From Streptomyces dioscori (lineage in GTDB: Bacteria; Actinomycetota; Actinomycetes; Streptomycetales; Streptomycetaceae): 64,000 nt of DNA. The stretch spans positions 62,001 to 126,000 of the forward strand of contig NZ_KZ679046.1 in the NCBI RefSeq assembly GCF_003024195.1, read 5' to 3'. Positions 7,309-14,513 of this stretch are shown here, piece after piece. A program made the translations under genes and the position numbers. The notes under the pieces are model-generated. The model did not search any database, was not told the origin of the DNA, and saw only the letters and a program-made list of their open reading frames with translations. Each line of letters starts with the position of its first letter. The first letter of the stretch is position 1.

Positions 7309-8845
7309 CCCGCAGCTTCCGTACGCCCTCGGTGGCGCCCAGCGCGGCCAGGATCAGCAGGGCCAGATACACCGGCCACTCGCCCAGGCGCGCGTACGGG
7401 GTGACACCGTGCGCCAGCGGAACCTCGTACACGGCGGACGTGCTCGCGTCGGTGCCGAGCCAGGAGCCGACGCGCTCCCCGCCAGGACCGTAGACCGCCG
7501 AGACGCCGGTGAGCGTCGCGTGGACCATCGGCCGGCCCGTCTCGGCGGCCCGCAGTGCCGCGAGCGAGGCGTGCTGCTCGGGGGCCCAACTGCTCTGGAA
7601 CGACGAGGTCGACGACTGGGCGAGCAGCACGTCGGCGCCGTCGCGGGCGAGATGCCGGCTGATGTCGGGGAACGCCGACTCGAAGCAGACCATCGGGCCC
7701 ACCTTCAGTCCGTCGCCGACGGTCATCACGACCTGCTCGGTGCCGCGCATCCGGTCCTCGCCCGCCGCCTTGCCCACGGAGGTCGCCCAGCCGAGGAGGG
7801 AGCGCGCCGGTACGTACTCGCCGAACGGCACGAGCCGCATCTTGTCGTAGCGGTAACCGGTCGGGCCCTGCGGACCCACGAGCACGGAACTCTTGTAGAT
7901 GCCCGGCCGGTCCGAGCGGCGCGCGTCGACGTTGACCATGATCTCGGCGTCGACCTCGCGGGAGAGCGCGGCGAGCCGGCCCGCCAGGTCGGGACGGTCG
8001 GCGAGGTCGAAACCGACACTGCTCTCGCCCCACACGACCAGATCGACGTCCTGCCCGGCCAGCTTCCGGGTGAGGGCCTCCTCGCGCGCGAACCGCTTCT
8101 CCGGGCCGCCGATGCCGTCGATCACGCCGGACTGCACGACGGCGATACGGGCCTGCTCACCGTCCTCCGCGGGCCGGGGCGACCAGACCCAGACCGCCGA
8201 GGTGGCGACAGCTGTCGCGAGGAGCCCGGCGACCGCCGGGACACGGGAGGAGCGCACGGCGACGAGGACGGCGACCGCCACGTTCACGGCGACGAGCAGG
8301 AAACTCAGCAGCCACACCCCGCCGACCGAGGCGAGCCGCAGGGCGGGCGCCACGTCCCACTGGCTCGACCCGAGCAGCCCCCAAGGGCCGCCCAACCCCT
8401 CCCAGGAGCGGACGAGTTCGACCATCAGCCAGCCGGACGGCAGCACGAACAGGGCGGCCAGTACGCGGCCCGGCGAGGGCGTACCCGCCAGGAACCGGTG
8501 CGTCAGCCAGCCCCACGGGACCCACAGCGCGCCCAGCAGCGCCGCTATCACGACGGTGAAGACATGCAGGCTCGGCAGCAGCCAGTGATGCACGGCCAGC
8601 ATGAAACCGAGCCCGCCGAGCCAGCCGTCGTACGCCGCGCGCCGCCCCGTCGGAGCCGAGCGCACGAGCAGGATCCACGGCACCAGCGCCACGTACGCGA
8701 ACCACCACAGGGACGGCGCGGGGAAGCTCAGCATCGGCAGCGCACCGGCGAGCGCGGCCGTCGCGCCGCGCCACCACGGAGAGCTGAGACGCGGGCCGAT
8801 CCGCGAGCCGAGACCTCGGCGCCAGTCAGTGGCGGACAGGTTCAT
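7214..8845 (-). CDS. lnt: Apolipoprotein N-acyltransferase
   Basis: Transfers the third acyl chain to the N-terminal Cys of lipoproteins at the membrane. The 543-residue product has several N-terminal transmembrane helices (roughly residues 20-235) and a C-terminal carbon-nitrogen-hydrolase domain facing outside. The catalytic triad is recognisable: Glu in REEALTRKL, Lys in YRYDKMRLVPFGEY and Cys in GPMVCFESAFPD (about residue 387). The ATG at 8845 begins the conserved membrane region; the open frame extends farther upstream but without family-like sequence. The tail is basic and low-complexity and overlaps the convergent oxidoreductase gene by 95 bp. From memory, streptomycetes carry two Lnt paralogues, and this neighbourhood fits the one called Lnt2. 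Confidence 0.93.
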   Translation of the reverse strand: MNLSATDWRRGLGSRIGPRLSSPWWRGATAALAGALPMLSFPAPSLWWFAYVALVPWILLVRSAPTGRRAAYDGWLGGLGFMLAVHHWLLPSLHVFTVVIAALLGALWVPWGWLTHRFLAGTPSPGRVLAALFVLPSGWLMVELVRSWEGLGGPWGLLGSSQWDVAPALRLASVGGVWLLSFLLVAVNVAVAVLVAVRSSRVPAVAGLLATAVATSAVWVWSPRPAEDGEQARIAVVQSGVIDGIGGPEKRFAREEALTRKLAGQDVDLVVWGESSVGFDLADRPDLAGRLAALSREVDAEIMVNVDARRSDRPGIYKSSVLVGPQGPTGYRYDKMRLVPFGEYVPARSLLGWATSVGKAAGEDRMRGTEQVVMTVGDGLKVGPMVCFESAFPDISRHLARDGADVLLAQSSTSSFQSSWAPEQHASLAALRAAETGRPMVHATLTGVSAVYGPGGERVGSWLGTDASTSAVYEVPLAHGVTPYARLGEWPVYLALLILAALGATEGVRKLRVRRSRRPGASAPSPHAPHARTVRESPARPGR

Positions 8846-8987
8846 CCAGCGCCTCCCGCGGCCCGTCGAAGTGCGTGAAGTACGGTGCGTGACTCGGTGA
8901 GCCGACCGCTTCAGTGACTCCAGTGTGTCCAGTGTGCGGGCACCGAAACGATCAACATACCGGCTGCGTCCGGACGGCCGTCCCGTA

Positions 8988-9473
8988 TCACTGAGCGGCC
9001 GGCTCCCGGCGGCGCTGCGGGGCCCGGCGCCACTTCTCGTGCACGACCACCTCACGCACCCGCCAGCCCTCGGCCGTCCGCAGCAGCCCGAAGTCGTACC
9101 GGCCGCCGCACACGAAGTCGGGCTCGGTGGATCCGCCGTCCTGCCCGGCGAAGCGCATCGGGTTGACGTAGTCGGCCTGGACCCGGGCGGTGTCACCGCT
9201 GTCCTGCTCCAGCAGGCCGAAGCGCACCCGCCGGTTGACGATCAGATGCTGGCGCATCGGGAACAGTTCCATGGTCCGCGAGAGCCATGCGGCGATCTCC
9301 CCGGCGTCCCCCTCGACACCGCCCGCGGACCGGTAGTCCGCCCGTCCGTCCGGTGCGAAGAGCTGCCGGTACGCCTCCCAGTCCCCGTCGTCGACCGCCA
9401 CCGCGTACTCGGTGACCACCTCGTCGACCGCGAGCCGGTCCATCACCGTCGCCAGTTCCACACGCTGCGTCAT
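8988..9473 (-). CDS. SnoaL-like (NTF2 fold) protein
   Basis: A 161-residue alpha+beta-barrel protein of the SnoaL_4/NTF2 group. The N-terminal helix DRLAVDEVVTEYAVAVDDGDWEAY is followed by LFAPDGRADY, a mid-protein RQHLIVNRRV strand and the end strand GWRVREVVVHEKW, the usual order for this fold. Members are small dehydratases, isomerases or hydroxylating-dioxygenase-like proteins, and the exact role is unknown. I prefer ATG 9473 (MTQRVEL); GTG 9491 is an in-frame alternative 6 codons upstream, and neither has a good Shine-Dalgarno sequence. It lies upstream of lnt on the same strand, with a 142-bp gap that could hold a separate lnt promoter. Confidence 0.78.
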   Translation of the reverse strand: MTQRVELATVMDRLAVDEVVTEYAVAVDDGDWEAYRQLFAPDGRADYRSAGGVEGDAGEIAAWLSRTMELFPMRQHLIVNRRVRFGLLEQDSGDTARVQADYVNPMRFAGQDGGSTEPDFVCGGRYDFGLLRTAEGWRVREVVVHEKWRRAPQRRREPAAQ

Positions 9474-9525
9474 CGGCTCAGTGTTGGCCACGCGGAGGAG
9501 CGCGCCAAGGGGCGTGCAGGGATAT

Positions 9526-10137
9526 TCACCCGGCGTGCGCGGTACGGAGGTCCTGGTACGAGCCGGTCAGGAGCTTCGCGGTGAAGCCCGCCAGCTCCGC
9601 CCGGAGCTGTTCGCGGGAGGCCTCGTGACGGTCGACCAGATGGTCGACGAGGTCGGCGCGGACCGCGGCGAGCAGTGCGTGGGCGGCGAAGTTCCCGTCG
9701 CCGAACCCGGGAAGGTCCTCCAGGACGCCTCGCAGGGTGCCGTGCCACCAGTCGTAGTGCCCGGCGCCGTAGGGGCTGCCGCTGCCTGCCTCCTCCAGGG
9801 CGAGGGAGAGGTGGCGGTGGTCGAGCTTGAAGCACAGCAGGGCGTCCAGCAGTGCGGGCGCGCGCTCGGCCGGCGGGGTGCCGGGTCCGAGAGGGCGCGG
9901 GCCGTCCGCGACGGCCCGGCGGATCGGTTCCAGCCGGGTCTCGTGGAGCGCCCGGATCAGGCCGGTGCGGTCGCCGAAGCCGCGGAAGAGCGTGCCCTTG
10001 CCGACGCCGGCCTCGGCCGCGATGTCGGCCATGGACACGTGCTCGGGGCTGTCGCTGCGGGCGAAGAGCCGGTCGGCGGCGGCGAGTACGGCTTCCCGGT
10101 TGCGTACGGCGTCCGCACGGGGCTTGCGATCGGGCAC
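9526..10137 (-). CDS. TetR family transcriptional regulator
   Basis: A 203-residue repressor. Residues 10-60 form the TetR DNA-binding domain, with VSMADIAAEAGVGKGTLFRGF as the helix-turn-helix. The C-terminal ligand domain is all-helical with a His-rich KLDHRHLSLALEEAG patch. The GTG at 10137 is chosen because GGAGG lies 5 nt upstream; the longer open frame reads back through the divergent gene. It diverges from a two-gene NTF2/NmrA operon, and two identical-centre palindromes lie between them (10216-10230 and 10246-10260). By TetR convention it probably represses that operon and itself, released by a ligand that the two enzymes act on. Confidence 0.93.
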   Translation of the reverse strand: MPDRKPRADAVRNREAVLAAADRLFARSDSPEHVSMADIAAEAGVGKGTLFRGFGDRTGLIRALHETRLEPIRRAVADGPRPLGPGTPPAERAPALLDALLCFKLDHRHLSLALEEAGSGSPYGAGHYDWWHGTLRGVLEDLPGFGDGNFAAHALLAAVRADLVDHLVDRHEASREQLRAELAGFTAKLLTGSYQDLRTAHAG

Positions 10138-10206
10138 GGGTTCCTCCGGGGGGCCGTGGGGCGCGCGGGATACGCGGACGGGTTGACGGGTTGATGGGTT
10201 GACGGG

Positions 10207-10266
10207 TTGCTTAAGCGGACCGCGGGTCCGTATAGTCGACTCAAGCGGACCGCTGGTCCGTATCGT
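10207..10266 (+). promoter_or_regulatory. Promoter with two TetR-type operators, 30 bp apart
   Basis: A promoter TTGCTT (10207-10212), 18 nt, TATAGT (10231-10236) reads toward the NTF2/NmrA genes. Two palindromes, CGGACC-GCG-GGTCCG (10216-10230) and CGGACC-GCT-GGTCCG (10246-10260), share flanks AAG...TAT and have centres exactly 30 bp apart, near three helical turns. The first lies in the -35/-10 spacer and the second just after the expected start, so bound repressor would block transcription. A run of GGGTTGAYG tandem repeats (10178-10210) lies on the TetR side. Confidence 0.82.
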
Positions 10267-10281
10267 ATCGGAGGGAACCCC

Positions 10282-10755
10282 ATGACCACACCTGCGACCA
10301 CATCCACGAGTACGGCTGCGGCTGTGACGGCTACGACTGCGGGGCCGCCGGACCTGTTCCGCAGGAGTCTGCGGATGCTGCTCGACAAGGACATCGCGGC
10401 CTGGGTCGGTCTCTGGGACGACCAGGGCGTCCTTGAGTTCCCCTTCGCGCCCGAGGGATGGCCGAAACGGCTGGAGGGCAGGGCCGCCGTCGCCGACTAC
10501 ATGCGCCACTATCCCGACCACATCGACCTGCACGACTTCCCCGACCTGAAGATCCACGAGACCGGCGAGCCCGGGACGATCGTGGTGGAGATGCGCGGGG
10601 TCGGGCGGGTGGTGGAGACCGGGAAGCCGTTCGACATGACCTACATCGCCGTGGTGACGGTCACCGGCGGGCTCATCACGCACTACCGCGACTACTGGAA
10701 CCCCCTCGCCGTCGCGCCGGGCGGCGCGACCGACTTCACGCGGGGCGACCGATGA
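10282..10755 (+). CDS. NTF2-like nuclear transport factor 2 family protein
   Basis: A 157-residue SnoaL/NTF2-fold protein. It opens with a Thr/Ala-rich leader, then LFRRSLRMLLDKDIAAWVGLWDDQGVLEFPFAP, the standard helix-strand start of SnoaL-like proteins, and ends with GGLITHYRDYWNPLAV, the typical last strand with a WNP motif. These are small cytoplasmic enzymes or ligand binders, often acting with reductases. ATG at 10282 with GGAGGG 6 nt upstream. Its stop overlaps the next start in ATGA, so the two are translated together, and both are under the TetR operators. Confidence 0.88.
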   Translation: MTTPATTSTSTAAAVTATTAGPPDLFRRSLRMLLDKDIAAWVGLWDDQGVLEFPFAPEGWPKRLEGRAAVADYMRHYPDHIDLHDFPDLKIHETGEPGTIVVEMRGVGRVVETGKPFDMTYIAVVTVTGGLITHYRDYWNPLAVAPGGATDFTRGDR

Positions 10756-11633
10756 GCGCGGCCACCGCACCCGGGAGCATCCTCGTCCTCGGGGCCACCG
10801 GGACGACCGGCAGCCGCGTGGCCGCCCGCCTCGCCGGACAGGGCCACCGGGTCAGGGCGGCCGGGCGCCGGGCCACGCCCGTCGACGGCGCGGAGGCCGT
10901 GCGCTTCGACTGGTACGACCCGGCGACGTACGAGGGGGCGCTCGACGGCGCGGACCGGGTGTACCTGGTCGCACCCCTGGACTCCGCCACCCCGGCCGAC
11001 GTCATGCTGCCCTTCCTGGAACAGGCGCGCGCGTCCGGAGTGCGCCGGGCGGTGCTCCTCAGCTCCTCCGCGATTCCCGCCGGCGGCCCGGTTGTCGGGC
11101 AGGTGCACGAGGCTCTGCCCGGCCTGTTCGACGAGTGGGCGGTGCTGCGGCCCTCATGGTTCATGCAGAACTTCACGGGCGACCACATGCATGCGCGGAG
11201 CGTCCGCGAGGAGGGGGTCATCCTGACCGCGGCGGGCGAGGGACGGGTGGCCTTCGTCGACGCCGACGACATCGCGGCCGTCGCCGTGCACGCGCTGACC
11301 GACGTGCGGGCCCCCGACACCGATCTGGTCATCACCGGTCCGCGGGCGCTGAGCCATACCGAGATCGCGACGGTCCTCACGGAGGTGACCGGGCGCGCGG
11401 TCGTGCACCGGCCGCTGACCTACGAGGAGATGAGGGACCAGCTGGCCGCCTCGATGCCACGGGAGTACGCCGCGATGCTCGCCGCCCTGGACCGCGCGAA
11501 CGCGGAGGGGGCCGAGAACCGCACCACGGACACGGTCCGCCGCGTCACCGGCCGCGAGCCACGCACCTTCCACGACCACGTACTGGCCGCGGTCGGCGGG
11601 ACGGGGGTCGCGCCGCAGGCGCGAGTGTCGTGA
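10752..11633 (+). CDS. NmrA-like NAD(P)-binding oxidoreductase
   Basis: A 293-residue atypical short-chain dehydrogenase with an N-terminal Rossmann fold. ILVLGATGTTGSRVAARL (about residues 9-26) gives the GxxGxxG dinucleotide motif. VLLSSSAIPAGG, RPSWFMQNF and YEEMRDQLAASMP fit the NmrA/HSCARG or azoreductase-like group, which either reduce quinones or azo compounds or sense NADPH. It overlaps the NTF2-like gene by 4 nt (ATGA at 10752). A TetR-controlled NTF2 plus NmrA pair suggests detoxification of or response to an electrophilic small molecule; that role is inferred. The gene ends 70 bp from the convergent small ORF at 11703. Confidence 0.87.
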   Translation: MSAATAPGSILVLGATGTTGSRVAARLAGQGHRVRAAGRRATPVDGAEAVRFDWYDPATYEGALDGADRVYLVAPLDSATPADVMLPFLEQARASGVRRAVLLSSSAIPAGGPVVGQVHEALPGLFDEWAVLRPSWFMQNFTGDHMHARSVREEGVILTAAGEGRVAFVDADDIAAVAVHALTDVRAPDTDLVITGPRALSHTEIATVLTEVTGRAVVHRPLTYEEMRDQLAASMPREYAAMLAALDRANAEGAENRTTDTVRRVTGREPRTFHDHVLAAVGGTGVAPQARVS

Positions 11634-11702
11634 CGGTCACCCGTCATGCTCGTCGGTGAGCCGGGGGAGGGGTGCCTCGACGGGGGCCGCGCGCCCCGGA
11701 GT

Positions 11703-11888
11703 TCACGCCGCTTCGACGATCTCTTCGCGCACGGCCGCGGCCCACTGCACGACCAGCAGTTCGTACTCGACGCGCTCCTGGGGCGAGAGGTAACCACCCG
11801 CGCGTATCCATAACGCCCGGATCTGCTCATTCAGTGCGGCCGCTGACCGCACGGAACCAGGGGTCGGAGAATTGGTGGACATGCGCAT
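11703..11888 (-). CDS. Small conserved Streptomyces-type protein, unknown function
   Basis: A 61-residue protein. After a variable N-terminus comes LNEQIRALWIRAGGYLSPQE, then RVEYELLVVQWAAAVREEIVEAA, a two-helix acidic/amphipathic sequence of a kind I recognise in many streptomycete small proteins without an assigned function. There is no signal peptide or membrane segment. In-frame ATGs at 11888 and 11882 compete; no clear Shine-Dalgarno sequence is present for either, so the transcript may be leaderless. Codon use in this frame is strongly GC3-biased, which supports it being a real gene despite its size. Confidence 0.72.
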   Translation of the reverse strand: MRMSTNSPTPGSVRSAAALNEQIRALWIRAGGYLSPQERVEYELLVVQWAAAVREEIVEAA

Positions 11889-12006
11889 CAGCGTAAGGCC
11901 AAGGACTGACGGTGCGCTACCAGATGACTACCCATGCCGTATGTGGTTGGTCACGCCATAAACGTTTAGCCGTCACCGAGTTGGGAAACGGGACGGCGGA
12001 CGCCCC

Positions 12007-12342
12007 TCACGGCCGCTCCGCCCACGCGCGCGACCAGTCCAGCAGGGGACCCATCGCCGTCACCAGGTCGTCGCCCAGCGGGGTGAGGCGCCAGGCCGCC
12101 GCGTCCGTGGGCGCGGCGATCCCCGCCTCGCGGAGTTCGGCGAGCCGGGCCGACAGCACGCTGGAGGACATCGCGTCGCAGCGCCGCTGCAGATCGCGGA
12201 AACCGACCGGCGTACCGCCCCGGTGGAGTTCCCAGACCACCCGGAGCGTCCAGCGCCGGCCGAGCAGGTCCAGCGCGGCCATCACGGGACGACCGGTCCC
12301 CGAACCGCGCACCGGCCGCCCGGGACGGGGTGTCGTGCCCAC
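12007..12342 (-). CDS. HxlR family winged-helix regulator
   Basis: A 111-residue HxlR regulator: PVMAALDLLGRRWTLRVVWELHRGG at the start, VGFRDLQRRCDAMSSSVLSARLAELREAGI as recognition region, then WRLTPLGDDLVTAM, the family C-terminal helix. HxlR proteins usually end in a basic or acidic tail without a ligand domain and respond to reactive electrophiles, oxidants or aldehydes. I chose GTG 12342 because AGGAGAGG lies upstream; a longer frame runs through the divergent promoter. The last residues are AWAERP. It diverges from the carboxymuconolactone decarboxylase-like gene at 12469, with a 17-bp inverted repeat between them, which fits the classical HxlR/CMD control pair. Confidence 0.9.
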   Translation of the reverse strand: MGTTPRPGRPVRGSGTGRPVMAALDLLGRRWTLRVVWELHRGGTPVGFRDLQRRCDAMSSSVLSARLAELREAGIAAPTDAAAWRLTPLGDDLVTAMGPLLDWSRAWAERP

Positions 12343-12424
12343 AGCCTCTCCTCTTTCGAACAGGTCGGCCTTCCACGCCGGTCCACTCACCGAACCGACA
12401 ACTCGCTCTGTCGTCCTGTGTGTT

Positions 12425-12463
12425 CCGACTCTTGCGCTTCTAAAACAGAAGCGCAAGAGTCGG
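12425..12463. promoter_or_regulatory. 17-bp inverted repeat, probable HxlR operator
   Basis: Arms 12425-12441 (CCGACTCTTGCGCTTCT) and 12447-12463 are perfect reverse complements around AAAAC. The site is 6 bp before the ATG of the CMD gene and on the 5' side of the divergent hxlR gene. A terminator is unlikely because no gene ends here. It is the natural target for the HxlR protein; its lower G+C than the surroundings is also typical of an operator or promoter. Confidence 0.78.
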
Positions 12464-12468
12464 GAGGC

Positions 12469-13029
12469 ATGAAACAACGCATCGACGGCATCACGCCGCC
12501 CTACGATCCCGAGTCCGAGCGCGCCTTACGCCGCTGGATGCCACCCGGCGTCACCCAGGAACCCCTGATGCTCTTCAAGGTCCTGGAACGCCACCCCGAC
12601 CTCGCCTCCCGCATGCGGGAACTCGGCGCGAGCCTGCTCGTCCACGGCCTGCTCCCCGACGCCGACCGCGAACTGGTCATCTTCCGGGTGGCGGCCCGCA
12701 GCGACTGCGCCTACGAGTGGGGCGCCCACGCGGTGGCGTACGCCGAGGCCGCGGACCTGACTGCGGAGCAGGTCCCCCTGACCGTGACCGGCGCCCCGGA
12801 CGACCCGGTATGGACGCCCCGTCAGAGCGCGCTCCTGGCAGCCGTCGACCAGCTCCACGACACGGCCCGCCTGAGCGACGAGGCCTGGGCCGCGCTCCGC
12901 GACCACCTCGGAGAAAAGGAAGCCCTGGAGTTCCTGGTCCTGGCGGGCTGGTACCGCACCATCGCGTACGTGCTCAACGGACTGCGGATCGAACGCGAAC
13001 CCTGGGCGAAGGCCTTCCCCGGCGGGTGA
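12469..13029 (+). CDS. Carboxymuconolactone decarboxylase (CMD/AhpD-like) family protein
   Basis: A 186-residue all-helical CMD-family protein with a C-terminal AhpD-like domain. LPDADRELVIFRVAARSDCAYEWGAHAVAYAEAADLTAEQV holds the family active-site region; note SDCAYEWGAH, which has one Cys and a downstream His rather than the CxxC pair of AhpD. A Trp/Tyr-rich segment, LVLAGWYRTIAYVLNGL, follows. Family members act as peroxidase partners or decarboxylases; the loss of the second Cys argues against a standard thiol peroxidase. GGGAGG ends 1 nt before the ATG, so spacing is poor, and translation may depend on the promoter in the inverted repeat. Confidence 0.88.
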   Translation: MKQRIDGITPPYDPESERALRRWMPPGVTQEPLMLFKVLERHPDLASRMRELGASLLVHGLLPDADRELVIFRVAARSDCAYEWGAHAVAYAEAADLTAEQVPLTVTGAPDDPVWTPRQSALLAAVDQLHDTARLSDEAWAALRDHLGEKEALEFLVLAGWYRTIAYVLNGLRIEREPWAKAFPGG

Positions 13030-13124
13030 GCGGGGGAGTCGCCGGCGTCCGGAATTTAATCGGGTGCCCGCGGGAGCCGTACCCGCTACCGTCATGCACG
13101 TCCGGGTGCGAAGGCAGCGGCTAC

Positions 13125-13205
13125 TTCTCCTCTCAAGAGAGAAACGCGGGTTCGAATCCCGTCACCGGCTCGCGCCGGTGTCGTCCAGTGGCCCAGGACA
13201 CTTAC
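13125..13205 (+). tRNA. Candidate circularly permuted tRNA-Glu(CUC): 3' half precedes 5' half
   Basis: Order in the DNA: anticodon arm TTCTC-CTCTCAA-GAGAG (13125-13141), variable loop AAAC, T arm GCGGG-TTCGAAT-CCCGT (13146-13162), acceptor 3' strand CACCGGC (13163-13169), T, CGC, then acceptor 5' strand GCCGGTG (13174-13180), TC, D arm GTCC-AGTGGCCCA-GGAC (13183-13199), A. Read as 5' half plus 3' half, all stems close: acceptor 7/7, D 4/4, T 5/5 with one wobble, anticodon 5/5 with one wobble. Tertiary partners match too: T8-A14, G15-C48, G18G19 with T55C56, T54-A58. Anticodon CUC, A37, T11-A24 and a 4-nt variable loop fit tRNA-Glu. Flanks 13113-13124 and 13206-13217 pair at 10/12 positions. 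No CCA is encoded, and residue 73 would be U, unusual for Glu. It could be a decayed or att-site remnant. Confidence 0.5.
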
Positions 13206-13241
13206 GTCGCCGCCGCCGAACGAGAACTCCGGACACCGAGC

Positions 13242-13283
13242 ACGAAGCCGCCCGCCACGGGGGAACCATGCGGGCGGCTTCGT
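13242..13283. terminator. Terminator hairpin after the tRNA-like locus, shared with uppP
   Basis: Arms 13242-13255 and 13270-13283 (14 bp, perfect) around a 14-nt loop. It lies downstream of the rightward tRNA-like RNA and downstream of the leftward uppP stop (13332), so it could end both transcripts. Confidence 0.8.
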
Positions 13284-13331
13284 TCTGTGCGGAGCCGGTG
13301 GATCGTGACCTCTGTCGCGAGGCCGTGGGCG

Positions 13332-14207
13332 TCAGCCCGACGACTCCGCCGCGTGCGGGCTCAGCGCACCCGTGGCGACCAGCACGATGATCAGGATGCC
13401 GAGCGCGATGCGGTAGTAGACGAACGGCATGAAGCTCTTCGTCGTGATGAACTTCATGAACCACGCGATGACCGCGTAACCGACCACGAAGGCGATGACC
13501 GTCGCGAAGATCGTGGGGCCCCACGAGACATGGCCGCCCTCGCTGGCGTCCTTCAGCTCGAACACGCCGGAGGCGAGCACCGCAGGGACGGCCAGCAGGA
13601 ACGAGTAACGGGCCGCGGCCTCACGGGTGTAGCCCATGAGGAGACCGCCGCTGATGGTGGCGCCGGAGCGGGACACGCCCGGGACGAGGGCCATCGCCTG
13701 GCAGAACCCGTAGATCAGGCCGTCCTTCACGCTCAGGTCCTTGAGCGACTTGCGCTCGACCGCTGCCCGGTGCTTCCCGCCGGACTCGTCACGCGCCGCG
13801 AGCCGGTCGGCCACGCCCAGGATGATGCCCATCACGATCAGCGTGGTCGCGGTGATGCGGAGATCGCGGAACGGCCCCTCGATCTGGTCCTTGAGGGTGA
13901 TGCCCAGCACGCCGATCGGGATCGAGCCGACGATCACGAGCCAGCCCATCTGGGCGTCGTGGTCGCTGCGCATCGACTTGTTCACGAGCGAGCGGGACCA
14001 GGCCGAGATGATCCGTGCGATGTCCTTGCGGAAGTAGATCAGCACCGCGATCTCCGTGCCGATCTGCGTGATCGCCGTGAAGGCCGCTCCCGGGTCCTCC
14101 CAGCCGGCGAACGCCGCGGTGAGCCGCAGGTGCGCGCTGGAGGAGATGGGCAGGAACTCGGTCAGCCCCTGGACGAGTCCGAGGATGAGGGATTCAAACC
14201 AAGACAT
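13332..14207 (-). CDS. uppP: Undecaprenyl-diphosphatase (UppP/BacA)
   Basis: Integral membrane phosphatase that recycles undecaprenyl diphosphate to the monophosphate carrier for peptidoglycan precursors; it also gives bacitracin resistance. The 291-residue product begins MSWFESLILGLVQGLTEFLP, followed by ISSSAH, the first signature. LVPGVSRSGATI (about residues 175-186) is the second, containing the catalytic Ser-Arg-Ser region. There are about eight hydrophobic helices. The ATG at 14207 is the conserved start, although no clear Shine-Dalgarno sequence precedes it; a much longer open frame upstream is a shadow of the next gene. Confidence 0.96.
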   Translation of the reverse strand: MSWFESLILGLVQGLTEFLPISSSAHLRLTAAFAGWEDPGAAFTAITQIGTEIAVLIYFRKDIARIISAWSRSLVNKSMRSDHDAQMGWLVIVGSIPIGVLGITLKDQIEGPFRDLRITATTLIVMGIILGVADRLAARDESGGKHRAAVERKSLKDLSVKDGLIYGFCQAMALVPGVSRSGATISGGLLMGYTREAAARYSFLLAVPAVLASGVFELKDASEGGHVSWGPTIFATVIAFVVGYAVIAWFMKFITTKSFMPFVYYRIALGILIIVLVATGALSPHAAESSG

Positions 14208-14375
14208 GAAGTTACGTGATCCAAGTGCTGATGGCGGAAGCGCAGCGAATGGGCGGACGGACGTGCCCTGTTGTGGTCTGCGGTGATCAGGCGCGTCCGG
14301 GGCAGCGTAGCGCCCCCAGGTGACGGTGCGACGACAGGGCCTCCCCGGAGACGGTCGTACGAGGTGACGGGGGTG

Positions 14376-14428
14376 TTGACCCGCGACGATGCGCCGCTTA
14401 CGTTTCCGCGAGGAGTGAAAGCGCTTGC
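14376..14428 (+). promoter_or_regulatory. Promoter with LacI-type operator
   Basis: TTGACC (14376-14381), 17 nt, TACGTT (14399-14404) is a good vegetative promoter. The predicted start is near 14411. Directly at and after it lies GAAAGCGCTTGC (14417-14428), close to the GAAAGCGCTTTC-type LacI-family consensus, with AAGCGCTT (14419-14426) a perfect palindrome. This suggests repression of the downstream Gfo/Idh-PmoA-cupin operon by a LacI-type regulator encoded elsewhere. The remaining bases of the 306-bp gap (14208-14513) show nothing else that I can name. Confidence 0.72.
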
Positions 14429-14513
14429 TGCTGCGGGACCGTCGCACGGTCACCGTGACGGGCAGGCGTCCGCCAGATCCGCTGTCACGTCCGATGGAGT
14501 GCTGATCCCGTCC

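Noticed and set aside
8846..9196. N-terminal extension of lnt by 117 residues
   Set aside because: It shows no family-like sequence and overlaps the neighbouring gene; conserved Lnt sequence begins at ATG 8845.
13074..13171. A conventional-order tRNA using GAGCCG (13074-13079) as acceptor 5' strand with CGGCTC (13166-13171)
   Set aside because: It leaves 45 nt between the acceptor and the anticodon arm instead of about 19, has no acceptable D arm, and gives a 6-bp match that can occur by chance in such GC-rich DNA. The downstream 5' half matches the acceptor perfectly.
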